Origin: an uncultured Caulobacter sp.
GTDB taxonomy: Bacteria; Pseudomonadota; Alphaproteobacteria; Caulobacterales; Caulobacteraceae
Length of the DNA stretch: 64,000 nucleotides
Direction of reading: 5' to 3'
Assembly (NCBI RefSeq): GCF_937900395.1
Contig: NZ_CALCDX010000152.1
Span: 14,327 to 78,326, forward strand
Within the stretch, counting starts at the first letter, position 1, and each line of letters opens with the position of its first letter. Shown in pieces: positions 9,214 through 17,349 of the stretch. The translations under genes and the position numbers were made by a program. Under the pieces are notes generated by a model. It searched no databases and had not been told where the DNA came from. It saw nothing but the letters and a program-made list of their open reading frames with translations.

Positions 9214-9238
9214 TGGGTTAACATGGGATGAATTGGGA
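9214..9238. promoter_or_regulatory. MraZ box: three TGGG repeats at 10-bp spacing
   Basis: The plus strand holds TGGGT at 9214, TGGGA at 9224 and TGGGA at 9234, each separated by five bases. This matches the known architecture of MraZ operators (short TGGG-type repeats spaced by about one helical turn). It sits about 60-85 nt upstream of the proposed mraZ start. The repeats are on the strand opposite to mraZ. Autoregulation of the dcw operon is inferred. Confidence 0.75.
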
Positions 9239-9391
9239 CACAATGACACCGAATGCCATTTCATCGAGATTTCAAAGGTGTCCGACCACCGCTCCACTGG
9301 GAGCGGAAGTTAATCAACAGAACATACACAGAACTATTCAGTGAACGGCGTCCGCGGTGTCAGTTGAACCCATTGGGAGGCAAGGGAAGAA

Positions 9392-9519
9392 CGCCCCTCC
9401 GTCACGCGGCTTGGCCGCGCGCCACCTCCCCCGTTGCACGGGTGAGGAGGAAGCCGCTCATCCTCCCCCGCTCGCGTGGGAGGTGGATCGCCGCGATGCG
9501 CGGCGAGACGGAGGGGGCG
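9392..9519. repeat. composite palindromic intergenic repeat
   Basis: The outer arms CGCCCCTCCGTC (9392) and GACGGAGGGGGCG (9507) are inverted. Inside, each arm carries its own small hairpin (CGCGGC..GCCGCG and CGCCGCG..CGCGGCG) and then CCACCTCCC or GGGAGGTGG. It fills much of the 9239-9540 gap between mraZ and rnpB, where no gene is seen. Its design resembles the element at 53850-53961. Confidence 0.7.
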
Positions 9520-9540
9520 CTGCCCACCTCCGCGTAAAAC

Positions 9541-9925
9541 GGACCAGATGATCTGTAAGCCGGGTTCTGTTCCGCCTCCGAAGAGACGGCGACGATCATT
9601 CCTCTAGGCCGGCCATTGCTGGACGGCTCTCGCGACCTACCCGGATCCTCTCGGCCAGTGACGGCCTAGTCGACGCGAGGCCGACGCGGGATCCCTATTC
9701 GGTCTTGCTCCAGGCGGGGCTTGCCATGCCGTCCCTGTCACCAGGTCCGCGGTGGGCTCTTACCCCACCCTTTCACCCTTACCGTCCTCGAAAGGAAGGC
9801 GGTTTGCTTTCTGTGGCGCTATCCCTGGGATCGCTCCCGGTGGGCGTTACCCACCGCCTTGTCACCGTGGAGCCCGGACTTTCCTCGGCGTCCGAAGACG
9901 ACGCGACCGCCCGACCATCTGGTCC
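9541..9925 (-). ncRNA. rnpB: RNase P RNA (type A)
   Basis: Catalytic RNA of ribonuclease P, which removes tRNA 5' leaders. Read on the minus strand, it starts GGACCAGATGGTCGG and ends ACAGATCATCTGGTCC, which pair to form helix P1. The universally conserved P4-forming segments are present: GAGGAAAGTCCGGGCTCC near the 5' end and ACAGAACCCGGCTTACAGAT near the 3' end. Length is about 385 nt, normal for the family. Apparent open frames across it on either strand are artefacts. Confidence 0.95.
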
Positions 9926-9967
9926 GGGGGTTCAATGGCCTCGCTCGCCCACGAGGTCAACAAACAT

Positions 9968-10099
9968 CCGACCTCCCCGGCGAATGCCGGGGCCCAGATT
10001 CATTCCGAGAGTTTGGGGTGTTTGCGCCAATCGCCGGCGCCCAAATCGCGGCGGTCCGTGGGTTCGATCTGGGCCCCGGCATTCGCCGGGGAAGTCGGG
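9968..10099. repeat. long inverted repeat, same family as the murF insert
   Basis: The left arm CGACCTCCCCGGCGAATGCC (and onward to CCAGATT) is the inverse of the right arm, which runs from GATCTGGGCCCCGGCATTCG to AAGTCGG. A spacer of about 60 bp (10001-10064) lies between them. It lies between rnpB and the PaiB-like gene and ends next to that gene's stop codon. It could act as a bidirectional terminator, but there is no T tract. Confidence 0.8.
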
Positions 10100-10100
10100 T

Positions 10101-10703
10101 TCAGGGGATATTCCGCATCAGCTTGGCGATCGGATGCTTGCCCAGCCCCTTCGCCGCGCCCAGACGGTCGGCGTCGGCCTTGTTCTGCGACAGCTTGAAG
10201 GTCCCCTCCAGCCGCTCGACGAACAGGCGCCCGCCCATGATCCCGCGCAGCAGGGCCTCGAACTTGCCGGCCTTCATCTTGTCGCGGGTCCAGGGCTTTT
10301 TCGGCAGAAGGCGCGCTTCTTCCTGGGCCGACAGGTCGTCGAGCAGCGCGATCAGTTCCGCCTCATCCAGCGGGGCGACCGAGCCCTCGGCCTCGACGGA
10401 CTGGTAGTTCCAGGTCGGCACCTGGTCGGCGCTCTCGTACCAGTCGGGGCTGACATAGGCGTCGAGGCCGGTCGCCAGGACCACCGCGCGGAAGCCCTGG
10501 GTCAGGTGCGGCGTCAGGACGTTGCCGCGCGACAGGTGGAAGTCGAGCGCGATCTCCCCGTCCAGCTCGCGGATCACCACCGGCGACTGCGCGACCATCG
10601 GCCGGCCGCCGACGCTGGCGGCGATGGTCACGAACGGATGGGCCCGCAGAAAGTCCAGCAGGACCGCGCGATCCTCGACGTGGAAGGCTTTGGCCGGATG
10701 CAT
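10101..10703 (-). CDS. PaiB-family FMN-binding protein
   Basis: A 200-aa protein of the PaiB/FMN-binding split-barrel family (named negative regulators in Bacillus, but better described as flavin-binding proteins of unclear role). Visible signatures are HPAKAFHVED at the start, HLSRGNVLTPHL in the barrel, VPTWNYQSVEAEG and the late KPWTRDKM. The ATG at 10703 overlaps the stop of the amidase gene by 1 nt (TGATG), so the two are probably co-transcribed. Whether it binds flavin or regulates genes here is not shown. Confidence 0.85.
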   Translation of the reverse strand: MHPAKAFHVEDRAVLLDFLRAHPFVTIAASVGGRPMVAQSPVVIRELDGEIALDFHLSRGNVLTPHLTQGFRAVVLATGLDAYVSPDWYESADQVPTWNYQSVEAEGSVAPLDEAELIALLDDLSAQEEARLLPKKPWTRDKMKAGKFEALLRGIMGGRLFVERLEGTFKLSQNKADADRLGAAKGLGKHPIAKLMRNIP

Positions 10704-11431
10704 CAGTCCGCCGCCGCGCGCAGCAGCCCCACGAGCCGAGCCCGGGTCTCGCCGTCGGCGATGCCGTCGAAGCGGCTCTGCAGCCAATGGCGCTGGAAGG
10801 CGGCGACCACGGTCGTGGTCCACTCGTCGTACTTGCCGGTCGGGGCGCAGTCGAAGCCAAGGCGCGTCAGCCCGGCTTGCAGCGCGAAGACGCCGGTCCC
10901 CTCCTCGCCCTGGCCCAGCGGCGCGCCGGGCGACGGGGGCGGCTCGATCCACAGGCCGTGGCCGCTTTCGGCGAGGCGCTTCCACGGGAAGAGCTCGCCC
11001 GGATCGACCTTGCGCGCGGGGGCGACATCCGAGTGGCCGAGAATGCGGCTGTCGGGGATCATCCAGCGCGAGCGCACGTCGGCCAGCAGGTTGATCACCG
11101 CGGCGATCTGGGCTTCGGGGAACGGACGGTAGCCGAACTCGTGGCCGGGATTGACGATCTCGATGCCGATCGAGGCCGAGTTGATGTCCTTGACGCCCTT
11201 CCAGAAGGCCGCGCCGGCGTGCCAAGCCCGGCGCTCCTCGGGCACCAGACGGAAGATCTGGCCGTCCTCCTCGACGCAGTAGTGCGCCGAGACCTTGGCC
11301 TCGGGATCGCGCAGCCGCTCGATCGCGCCCTCGCCGCTCTCCATGCCCGTGTAGTGCAGCACCACCGTGTCGGGCACCGCCTTGCGGGCGTCGAAGTTGG
11401 GCGACGGGGCCTCGATGAAGGACAGGCTCAT
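10703..11431 (-). CDS. AmiD-type N-acetylmuramoyl-L-alanine amidase with peptidoglycan-binding domain
   Basis: 242 aa. The N-terminal amidase_2 domain (about 1-165) has the zinc-ligand regions VVLHYTG, RAWHAG and GHSDVAPARKVDPG. The C-terminal part (about 180-235) looks like a PG_binding_1 domain (GVFALQAGLTRLGF and TVVAAFQRHW). This two-domain layout matches AmiD more than cytosolic AmpD, but there is no obvious signal peptide, so location is uncertain. A role in murein turnover or recycling is likely. It overlaps the EamA gene upstream by 4 nt. Confidence 0.85.
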   Translation of the reverse strand: MSLSFIEAPSPNFDARKAVPDTVVLHYTGMESGEGAIERLRDPEAKVSAHYCVEEDGQIFRLVPEERRAWHAGAAFWKGVKDINSASIGIEIVNPGHEFGYRPFPEAQIAAVINLLADVRSRWMIPDSRILGHSDVAPARKVDPGELFPWKRLAESGHGLWIEPPPSPGAPLGQGEEGTGVFALQAGLTRLGFDCAPTGKYDEWTTTVVAAFQRHWLQSRFDGIADGETRARLVGLLRAAAD

Positions 11432-12321
11432 TGGACGCGGTTCCGGATCGACATCAGCAGCGGCATGACCTGATTCCGCCGAAGCGCGATGATCAGAACG
11501 CCGAGCAGCGCCAGGGCCGCCCCGACCCCCATCCGCAGATCGAAGTGGTCGTGGGTGACCACCACGCCCATGCCGATCGTGAAGAGCGGCGTCATCAGGG
11601 TCAGCGGCGCGATCAGATTGGCCTCATAGCGCTGGATCAGCCCGTAATAGGCCGTATGGGCCAGGACCGAAACCACCAGGGCCGAAAACACCACCGCCGC
11701 GATGAACGGCCAACCCGCCTGCAGGCCCGCCGCCACTTGGCCGGGCTCCATGACCGCGCTCATCAGCCCCAGCGGCCAAAGGGAGGAAAAGCCTACCCAG
11801 GCCTGGAACTGCAGCGGTTTGACGCCCTCGATCTGCTTCATCATCACCGCGCCCAGCGAGCCGGTGAAGGCCGCCGCCACGATCAGCCAGAGGCCCGGCG
11901 ACAGCTCGAAGCCGTGCGGGCTCCACATCACGACCACCGCGCCCAGCAGGGTCAGGGCGATGCCGACGCCGCGTCGCCAGCGGATGCGCTCGCCCAGCAT
12001 CAGCACCGACAGCACGGTCGTGAACGGCACGCCCAGTTGAATCACGACCGCCGCCGCCGAGGGCGAGGCGGTGGTCAGGCCCATGAACAGCAGGGCGAAA
12101 TTGCCGCCGCCCATCAAGAGACCCACCAGCACCATCCGCCAGGTCGGCCGGGGCGCGGGCAGCAGCCAGGGCAGCGTGATGGCCGCCACCAGCGCGAAAC
12201 GCACCGCCGCGTAATACAAGGGCGGCACGCCCCAGTGCGCCACGACCAGTTTCGAGACGATGTTGCTCCCGGCCCAGGCCAGGCAGATCAGGACCAAAAG
12301 GCCGAAGTCGCGCAGAGACAT
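11428..12321 (-). CDS. EamA (DMT superfamily) transporter
   Basis: 297 aa with about ten hydrophobic segments in two tandem EamA units (roughly 5-140 and 150-290), the normal design of drug/metabolite exporters. The first unit has the typical LVLICLAWAGSNIVSK start and a GAVVVM end. The substrate cannot be inferred from sequence. It is the first gene of a three-gene run with the amidase and PaiB-like genes, with 4-nt and 1-nt overlaps. Confidence 0.88.
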   Translation of the reverse strand: MSLRDFGLLVLICLAWAGSNIVSKLVVAHWGVPPLYYAAVRFALVAAITLPWLLPAPRPTWRMVLVGLLMGGGNFALLFMGLTTASPSAAAVVIQLGVPFTTVLSVLMLGERIRWRRGVGIALTLLGAVVVMWSPHGFELSPGLWLIVAAAFTGSLGAVMMKQIEGVKPLQFQAWVGFSSLWPLGLMSAVMEPGQVAAGLQAGWPFIAAVVFSALVVSVLAHTAYYGLIQRYEANLIAPLTLMTPLFTIGMGVVVTHDHFDLRMGVGAALALLGVLIIALRRNQVMPLLMSIRNRVQ

Positions 12322-12390
12322 AGGTTACCGCTTAAGCCCCCGCTCCTTCCGTACGCAATCAAAACCCGCGTGAGGCTCACGCTGGCCCGC

Positions 12391-12432
12391 CCAGGCTGAG
12401 GCGCCCAAGCTGAGACGCCCAAGCTAAGACGC
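12391..12432. repeat. three tandem 14-bp repeats
   Basis: Copies are CCAGGCTGAGGCGC (12391), CCAAGCTGAGACGC (12405) and CCAAGCTAAGACGC (12419), differing by one or two bases from each other in series. They lie between the divergent EamA and monooxygenase genes, just upstream of three palindromes. Confidence 0.8.
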
Positions 12433-12440
12433 TAAGGCGG

Positions 12441-12485
12441 TTGACGTTCGGTCAAAACGGTCGTTTTGTTCCTGAACAATGTTCA
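12441..12485. promoter_or_regulatory. three successive operator-like palindromes before the monooxygenase gene
   Basis: TTGAC-N5-GTCAA at 12441-12455, CAAAACG-GT-CGTTTTG at 12453-12468 and TGAAC-AAT-GTTCA at 12473-12485 are all perfect dyads packed into 45 bp, 53 nt or more before the ATG. This is the look of one or more repressor binding sites, for example of TetR type. No regulator gene lies next door. Confidence 0.6.
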
Positions 12486-12537
12486 CCTATCGCCACGTCG
12501 GATCAACCGCCGGGCGTTGAGCCGGGGCGGAAATCTG

Positions 12538-14022
12538 ATGGAACACGTTGACGTGCTGATTGTCGGCGCCGGCCTCTCTGGGATCGGCGCGGCCTATCAC
12601 CTTCGCAAGCACTGCCCCGGCAAGCGCTACGCGATCCTGGAAGGCCGCGAGGCGATCGGCGGCACCTGGGACCTGTTCCGCTATCCCGGCATCCGCTCCG
12701 ACAGCGACATGTACACGCTTGGCTACAGCTTCAAGCCGTGGAAGGCGGCCAAGGCGATCGCCGACGGGCCGTCGATCCTGTCCTATGTGCGCGAGACCGC
12801 GCGCGAGCACGACGTCGACCGCCACATCCGCTTCAACCACAAGGTCAAGCGCGCCAGCTGGTCCAGCGAGACCGCGACCTGGACCGTCGAGGCCGAACGT
12901 GACGGCCAGGTCGTCAAGTTCTCCTGCGGCTTCCTCTACATGTGCTCGGGCTACTACCGCTATTCGGCGGGCTACACGCCGGAGTTCGCGGGGACCGAGC
13001 GCTTCAAGGGCCGGATCGTCCATCCGCAGCACTGGCCCGAAGATCTCGATTACGCCGGCAAGCAGGTCGTGGTGATCGGCAGCGGCGCGACCGCCGTCAC
13101 CCTGGTGCCGGAGATGGCCAAGACCGCCGCCCATGTCGTCATGCTGCAGCGCTCGCCGACCTACGTGGTCTCGCGGCCCGCCGAGGATGGCATCGCCAAC
13201 TGGCTGCGCTCCAAGCTCCCGGCGATGACGGCATACGGCATCACCCGCTGGAAGAACGTCATCCTGCAGCTGCTGTTCTTCAACCTGGCCCGCAAGAAGC
13301 CGGAAAAGACCAAGGAGCGCCTGCTGGACCTGGTCCGCGAACACCTGGGCCCGGACTACGACGTCGCGACCCACTTCACCCCGAAGTACAATCCCTGGGA
13401 CCAGCGGCTGTGCTTGGTGCCCGACGCCGACCTCTTCGACTCGATCAAGGCCGGCCAGAGCTCGGTCGTCACCGACGAGATCGCGACCTTCACCGAGGAC
13501 GGCCTCTTGCTGAAGTCGGGCAAGACCCTGAAGGCCGACGTCGTCGTCACCGCCACCGGCCTGCAGCTGCAGCTGCTGGGCGGCATGGAGGTCGTGGTCG
13601 ACGGCAAGGTCGCCGACCTCTCCAAGGCCTTCAGCTACAAGGGCATGATGTTCAGCGACGTACCGAACCTGGCCTCGGCGTTCGGCTACACCAACGCCAG
13701 CTGGACGCTGAAGGCGGACCTGACCAGCGAATACATCTGCCGCCTGCTCAAGCACATGGACCGCACGCGCACGGACTACTGCGTCCCGCGCGCGGACGAT
13801 CCGAACATGCCGATCGCGCCCTGGCTGGACTTCTCGTCGGGCTACGTCACACGCTCGATCGGCATGTTCCCCAAGCAGGGGCCGAAAGCCCCCTGGAAGG
13901 CTCACCAGAACTACGCCCTCGACCTGATGACCCTGCGCTTTGGCAAGGTGGACGACGGGGTGATGGAATTTGGGCGGAAGACGGGGATCAAGGCCGCGCC
14001 TTTGACCGCCAATGCAGCCTAG
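12538..14022 (+). CDS. flavin-containing (Baeyer-Villiger type) monooxygenase
   Basis: 494 aa, FAD- and NADPH-dependent class B monooxygenase. The N-terminal FAD fingerprint is VLIVGAGLSGIGAAYHL (about 6-22). GGTWDLFRYPGIRSDSDMY follows, then the NADPH fold VVVIGSGATAVTLVPEMA near 178-195, and a late VVTATGL. The region before the second fold is the variant Baeyer-Villiger-like form. The ATG at 12538 was preferred over one 24 codons upstream because the flavin fold then begins where it should. A ketone- or sulfide-oxidising role is inferred. Likely controlled by the palindromes at 12441-12485. Confidence 0.88.
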   Translation: MEHVDVLIVGAGLSGIGAAYHLRKHCPGKRYAILEGREAIGGTWDLFRYPGIRSDSDMYTLGYSFKPWKAAKAIADGPSILSYVRETAREHDVDRHIRFNHKVKRASWSSETATWTVEAERDGQVVKFSCGFLYMCSGYYRYSAGYTPEFAGTERFKGRIVHPQHWPEDLDYAGKQVVVIGSGATAVTLVPEMAKTAAHVVMLQRSPTYVVSRPAEDGIANWLRSKLPAMTAYGITRWKNVILQLLFFNLARKKPEKTKERLLDLVREHLGPDYDVATHFTPKYNPWDQRLCLVPDADLFDSIKAGQSSVVTDEIATFTEDGLLLKSGKTLKADVVVTATGLQLQLLGGMEVVVDGKVADLSKAFSYKGMMFSDVPNLASAFGYTNASWTLKADLTSEYICRLLKHMDRTRTDYCVPRADDPNMPIAPWLDFSSGYVTRSIGMFPKQGPKAPWKAHQNYALDLMTLRFGKVDDGVMEFGRKTGIKAAPLTANAA

Positions 14023-14042
14023 CCAGCCGGTCCATTCAGCCT

Positions 14043-14153
14043 CCCTAGGCCTTGTGCCTAGGGCCCAGCGTTCCGCTTGCGTCGCGCGGAAGGATCGTCG
14101 CCGAACCTAGCGGCGCCATGGGTCCTCGCCACGAGGGCGAGGAAGGCGGGGTT
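14043..14153. repeat. paired-hairpin intergenic repeat
   Basis: It has two terminal hairpins, CCCTAGGC-CTTGT-GCCTAGGG (14043-14063) and TCCTCGCC-ACGAG-GGCGAGGA (14123-14143). Their flanks (GGGCCCA and TGGGTCC) also pair with each other. The outer design matches the perfect inverted repeat at 47357-47496 (arms with CCTTGTGCC and GGCACAAGG). Confidence 0.7.
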
Positions 14154-14237
14154 CCAAGGGCCTCTCGCCCTATCGCTTCTGACAGTTTGCTTGCGAAGAC
14201 GCGAACGCCGACCTTTCTTCGGGAGTGGAGAAAGATC

Positions 14238-15155
14238 ATGAACACCCCATCCTCGTACCTGGGCTGGAAGATCGACTACGCCAATCCGAAGGGCGCGCCC
14301 GCCTATCTCGAGCCCGGCTCGATGCACTGGCGCGTCTACAAGAACCCGATCGCCCTGGCGGTCGGCGGGGTGGCCGCCGTGCTGCTGGAGTTCGCCGACG
14401 CGCGGATCCGTTCGGGCGTCTGGGACCACTCGAGCTACAAGGCCGATCCGATCGGACGCTCAAAGCGGACCGGCATCGCGGCCATGGTCGGGGTCTATGG
14501 CCCGCAGGCCGCCGCCCGCCGGGTCATCCAGGGCGTGACCAACATGCACGCGCGGGTGTCGGGCGACACCCCCAAGGGCGAGGCCTATCGGGCGCTGGAC
14601 CCCGAGCTGCTGGACTGGGTCAGCGCCACGGCCGCCTATGGCTTTCTCAACGCCTATGACCGCTTCGTCACGCCGCTGAGCGAGGCCGAGAAGACGCGGT
14701 TCTATCTCGAGGCCCACCCGATCGCCCGACTCTATGGCGTGCGCCATTCGCCAAGCTCCCAGGCCGACTTCATGGCGATGATGGACAAGCTCGCGCCGCG
14801 CTTCGAGCCGCATCCGATCGTCGAGGAGTTCTTAGGGATCATCCAGTCGGGCAAGGCCGCGCCCGGCGCGCCCAAGGTCTTGCACCGCGCCCTGGCGCGC
14901 GCGTCGGTCTCCCTGTTGCCGCCAGTGGTCCGGCGCAAGCTGGCGCTGGGCCGCGAATACGACCTTGGCCTCGCCGACGGCCTGGCGCTGAAGGCGGCCG
15001 GCAAGCTGGCCGATCGGATCGCGATCCGAAGCTCGCCCCCTTGCCAGGCCAGCGTGCGACTGGGACTGCCGTACGACTTCCTCTATCGCGGCGAGGCCGA
15101 GCAGAAACGCCTGCTGGCGAGCTGGCAGCACGCGATGATCCCGGCCTTGGAATGA
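14238..15155 (+). CDS. MpaB-type oxygenase family protein (DUF2236)
   Basis: 305 aa. Recognised by the DUF2236 layout: an early DARIRSGVWDHS segment and GRSKRTG, the helix bundle VSATAAYGFLNAYDRF, and a histidine-bearing LEAHPIARLYGVRHS. Family members include the fungal MpaB' oxygenase and latex-clearing protein, which bind heme or metal through histidines. The start at 14238 follows a GGAG-like ribosome site in gggagtggag. It follows the monooxygenase on the same strand 215 nt downstream, across a palindromic repeat, so joint transcription is possible. Substrate unknown. Confidence 0.8.
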   Translation: MNTPSSYLGWKIDYANPKGAPAYLEPGSMHWRVYKNPIALAVGGVAAVLLEFADARIRSGVWDHSSYKADPIGRSKRTGIAAMVGVYGPQAAARRVIQGVTNMHARVSGDTPKGEAYRALDPELLDWVSATAAYGFLNAYDRFVTPLSEAEKTRFYLEAHPIARLYGVRHSPSSQADFMAMMDKLAPRFEPHPIVEEFLGIIQSGKAAPGAPKVLHRALARASVSLLPPVVRRKLALGREYDLGLADGLALKAAGKLADRIAIRSSPPCQASVRLGLPYDFLYRGEAEQKRLLASWQHAMIPALE

Positions 15156-15177
15156 GAATGCGGCGCGGCGAGAAAAC

Positions 15178-15720
15178 CTAAAGGGCCGCCGACAGCCGCA
15201 AGACGGGAATGGCGTCTTCGGCGCGAACCTCGTCAGAGACCGATTCAGCGGCGACGCCGCACACCTTTTCCAGGGCGCGCAGCTGTCCAAGCTCGGACTC
15301 GACGACAAATTCCAGGATCTGCTGTGTCGCGTCCTTCAGCGGATCAGGGATGGCCGGATCGATGAAGACAATCTCCGCCATGCCGTCGTCATAGGCGAAG
15401 ACGACACAACGCCACGCGCTCGCGTCGATCTCAACGCCATTCCACGTGAAGTAGCCGAACCAATCCTTCCTGGGCTTGCCCGCCAGAAACCGCCACCCAG
15501 GCATGTTCGGCGCGTCCGCGAGGATGGCGCGCGCCCTTGCGAGCTCGTCCGCTGAGCCTATCGACAAGGCCAGGAAGCGATCCGTTTCCCCGCCGCCCAT
15601 CTCCCAGCCCGATACGCCGAGCTCCTTCAGACGTTGCGCCAGCGCTTCCTGGACCTCGTCCTCGTCCAGGCGGGCGAGGTTTGCGACAAGCCAGTCCCAG
15701 AATGTTCGGATATCGCCCAC
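15178..15720 (-). CDS. hypothetical acidic soluble protein
   Basis: 180 aa, not recognised. It starts MGDIRTFWDWLVANLARLDEDE and has a mixed alpha/beta pattern with no membrane span or signal peptide. A block FGYFTWNGVEIDASAWRC and a C-terminal helix rich in E and L are visible. It reads like a conserved cytoplasmic protein of the kind found near immunity-like or SMI1-like genes, but I cannot assign it. It converges with the MpaB-type gene, with a 22-nt gap. Confidence 0.7.
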   Translation of the reverse strand: MGDIRTFWDWLVANLARLDEDEVQEALAQRLKELGVSGWEMGGGETDRFLALSIGSADELARARAILADAPNMPGWRFLAGKPRKDWFGYFTWNGVEIDASAWRCVVFAYDDGMAEIVFIDPAIPDPLKDATQQILEFVVESELGQLRALEKVCGVAAESVSDEVRAEDAIPVLRLSAAL

Positions 15721-15765
15721 CGCGGAGCCTCTCTGGATTGAAGGGGCGACCTGTCCTCGCGAAGC

Positions 15766-16362
15766 CTAGCCGCCCTTGCGCTTGACGAACCGCAGCGCCG
15801 TGTGGGTCGCCGAGAAGGCGCACACCTTGGTGTCCGTGAAACCCAGCCCGCGCACGGCCTCGAGAATCTCGACGTCCTTCAGCGGCGCGCCCTTGCCCTT
15901 CTGAGCGACGACCCAGATCGCGCCTTTGTCGGCCAGGGCGCCTTTCCAGTCTTCCATGCGGTCGAGGTCGGCTAGGTCCTCGGCGGCCAGGAACAGGAGA
16001 TCGATCCCCTCCTCGGCCTCGACCGGCTCCACGCGCGTCGCCAGTTCGTCGAGGAAGGCTTCGTCCTCGACGCCGTCGATCACGACGGTCATGCCCGGCT
16101 TCACCCCCAGCTTGTCGAGGCGCGAGGGCGGGTTGAGGATCGCGTGGACCCACTTGTCGGCCTGGCCCGGATCCAGGGTGAAGCGCGTACCGTCGCTGAG
16201 CACCAGGTCGTCACCTTCGGCGCGGACGTTCTTCAGGGCGTGGCCCTGGTAGATGCCGCGATAGGCGCCGCGGAAGATCAGCTTCGGCGGCTCCCACAAG
16301 AGCTTGCCCTCGCTCTCGCCGTCGGAGAGCTGACCCCAGACGCCGCTGGCTTCCTTGCCCAT
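15766..16362 (-). CDS. DUF3052 protein with an extra N-terminal domain
   Basis: 198 aa. The C-terminal two thirds match DUF3052 (LGVKPGMTVVI, LLFLAAEDLADLD, GAIWVVAQKGKG and the final TDTKVCAFSATHTALRFVKR). The first 75 residues form a separate beta-rich unit (KLLWEPPKLIFRGAYRGIYQ, then DDLVLSDGTRFTLDPGQADK), which looks like a small sheet domain that short DUF3052 proteins lack. The function of the family is unknown. It is followed upstream by an enoyl-CoA hydratase with a 2-nt gap, so probably co-transcribed with it. Confidence 0.8.
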   Translation of the reverse strand: MGKEASGVWGQLSDGESEGKLLWEPPKLIFRGAYRGIYQGHALKNVRAEGDDLVLSDGTRFTLDPGQADKWVHAILNPPSRLDKLGVKPGMTVVIDGVEDEAFLDELATRVEPVEAEEGIDLLFLAAEDLADLDRMEDWKGALADKGAIWVVAQKGKGAPLKDVEILEAVRGLGFTDTKVCAFSATHTALRFVKRKGG

Positions 16363-16364
16363 GC

Positions 16365-17168
16365 TCAGGCGCCCTTGAAAACCGGGGCGCGCTTTTCGAG
16401 GATCGCCTCGACGCCTTCCATGTGGTCCTCGGTGTGGTGGGCGATCGCCTGGGCGGCGGCGCTCATCTCCATCAGGGTGTCGTAGCTGGCGGTCTGGCCG
16501 TGCTTGAGCAGGCTCTTGGCCATGCGCAGGGCGTGCGGCGGCTGCTGCGCGATCCGCTCGGCCAGGGCCAGGGCCTCGCCCATCAGGTCGGCGTGCGGCA
16601 CGGCCTTGCTGACCAGGCCCCACTCGGCCGCCTTGGCCGCGTCGATGACATCGCCGGTGAACAAGAGCTCGGCCGCGCGGCTCATGCCGATCGTGCGCGG
16701 CATCAGCCAGGCGCCGCCATCGCCGGGGATCAAACCGAGCTTCAGGAAGGTGACGCCGAACTTGGCCGTATCGGCGGCGATGCGGATGTCGGTCATGCAG
16801 GCCACGTCGCAGCCCAGGCCGATCGCCGCGCCGTTCACCGCCGCGATCGACGGGACCTCGAGGCCGTAGATGGCGCGGACGATGCGGTGGATGTTCTTGC
16901 GATAGCCGTCGCGCACGGCCACCCCATTGCCGGCGAAGGCGCCCTCGCGCGCCTTCATCGCCTTGACGTCGCCGCCGGCCGAGAAGGCCTTGCCCGCGCC
17001 CGTCAGGATCACGCAACGGATGTCCTGGTCGTCGTTGATCGCCTCGCAGGCCGCCGCCACCTGGTCGCCGTCGCCCGGCGCGCCCAGGGCGTTCATCGCC
17101 TCCGGACGGTTCAGGGTGAGGATGGCGACATGGCCGCGCTTCTCGGTGAGGATCAACGGCTGGGACAT
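16365..17168 (-). CDS. enoyl-CoA hydratase/isomerase family protein
   Basis: 267 aa crotonase-fold protein. The oxyanion-hole segments AFSAGGDVKAM (about 65-75) and AAVNGAAIGLGCDVACM (about 106-122) are present. The second catalytic glutamate position of true hydratases reads GLIPGDGGAW, so aspartate replaces the usual E, and the exact reaction (hydratase, isomerase or other) is open. The ATG at 17168 is preferred to an upstream in-frame start because it gives the standard crotonase beginning. Confidence 0.88.
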   Translation of the reverse strand: MSQPLILTEKRGHVAILTLNRPEAMNALGAPGDGDQVAAACEAINDDQDIRCVILTGAGKAFSAGGDVKAMKAREGAFAGNGVAVRDGYRKNIHRIVRAIYGLEVPSIAAVNGAAIGLGCDVACMTDIRIAADTAKFGVTFLKLGLIPGDGGAWLMPRTIGMSRAAELLFTGDVIDAAKAAEWGLVSKAVPHADLMGEALALAERIAQQPPHALRMAKSLLKHGQTASYDTLMEMSAAAQAIAHHTEDHMEGVEAILEKRAPVFKGA

Positions 17169-17349
17169 GGGTGAAGGCTCTCCTGCGGTTCTTGTCTGTT
17201 TGACTTTCCATAGCGTGGTTCGCACGTCCGCGCAGCCACGCGCTGGAAGTCACTCAACCCGCGCGATATCCACGATCACGAAAACGCGACTGGCGCGCGA
17301 GCGCGGGGCGTCATTGATATGTCTTGGGACTCGATAGAAAGCAGCGGCA

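Noticed and set aside
9392..10099. Possible CRISPR or phage attachment region because of many inverted repeats
   Set aside because: Repeats are palindromic units at gene ends, not regularly spaced direct repeats with unique spacers, and no cas or integrase genes are near.
9705..11132. Long plus-strand frames across the RNase P RNA region
   Set aside because: They cross a structured RNA gene and the antisense of the PaiB-like and amidase genes; no protein family.
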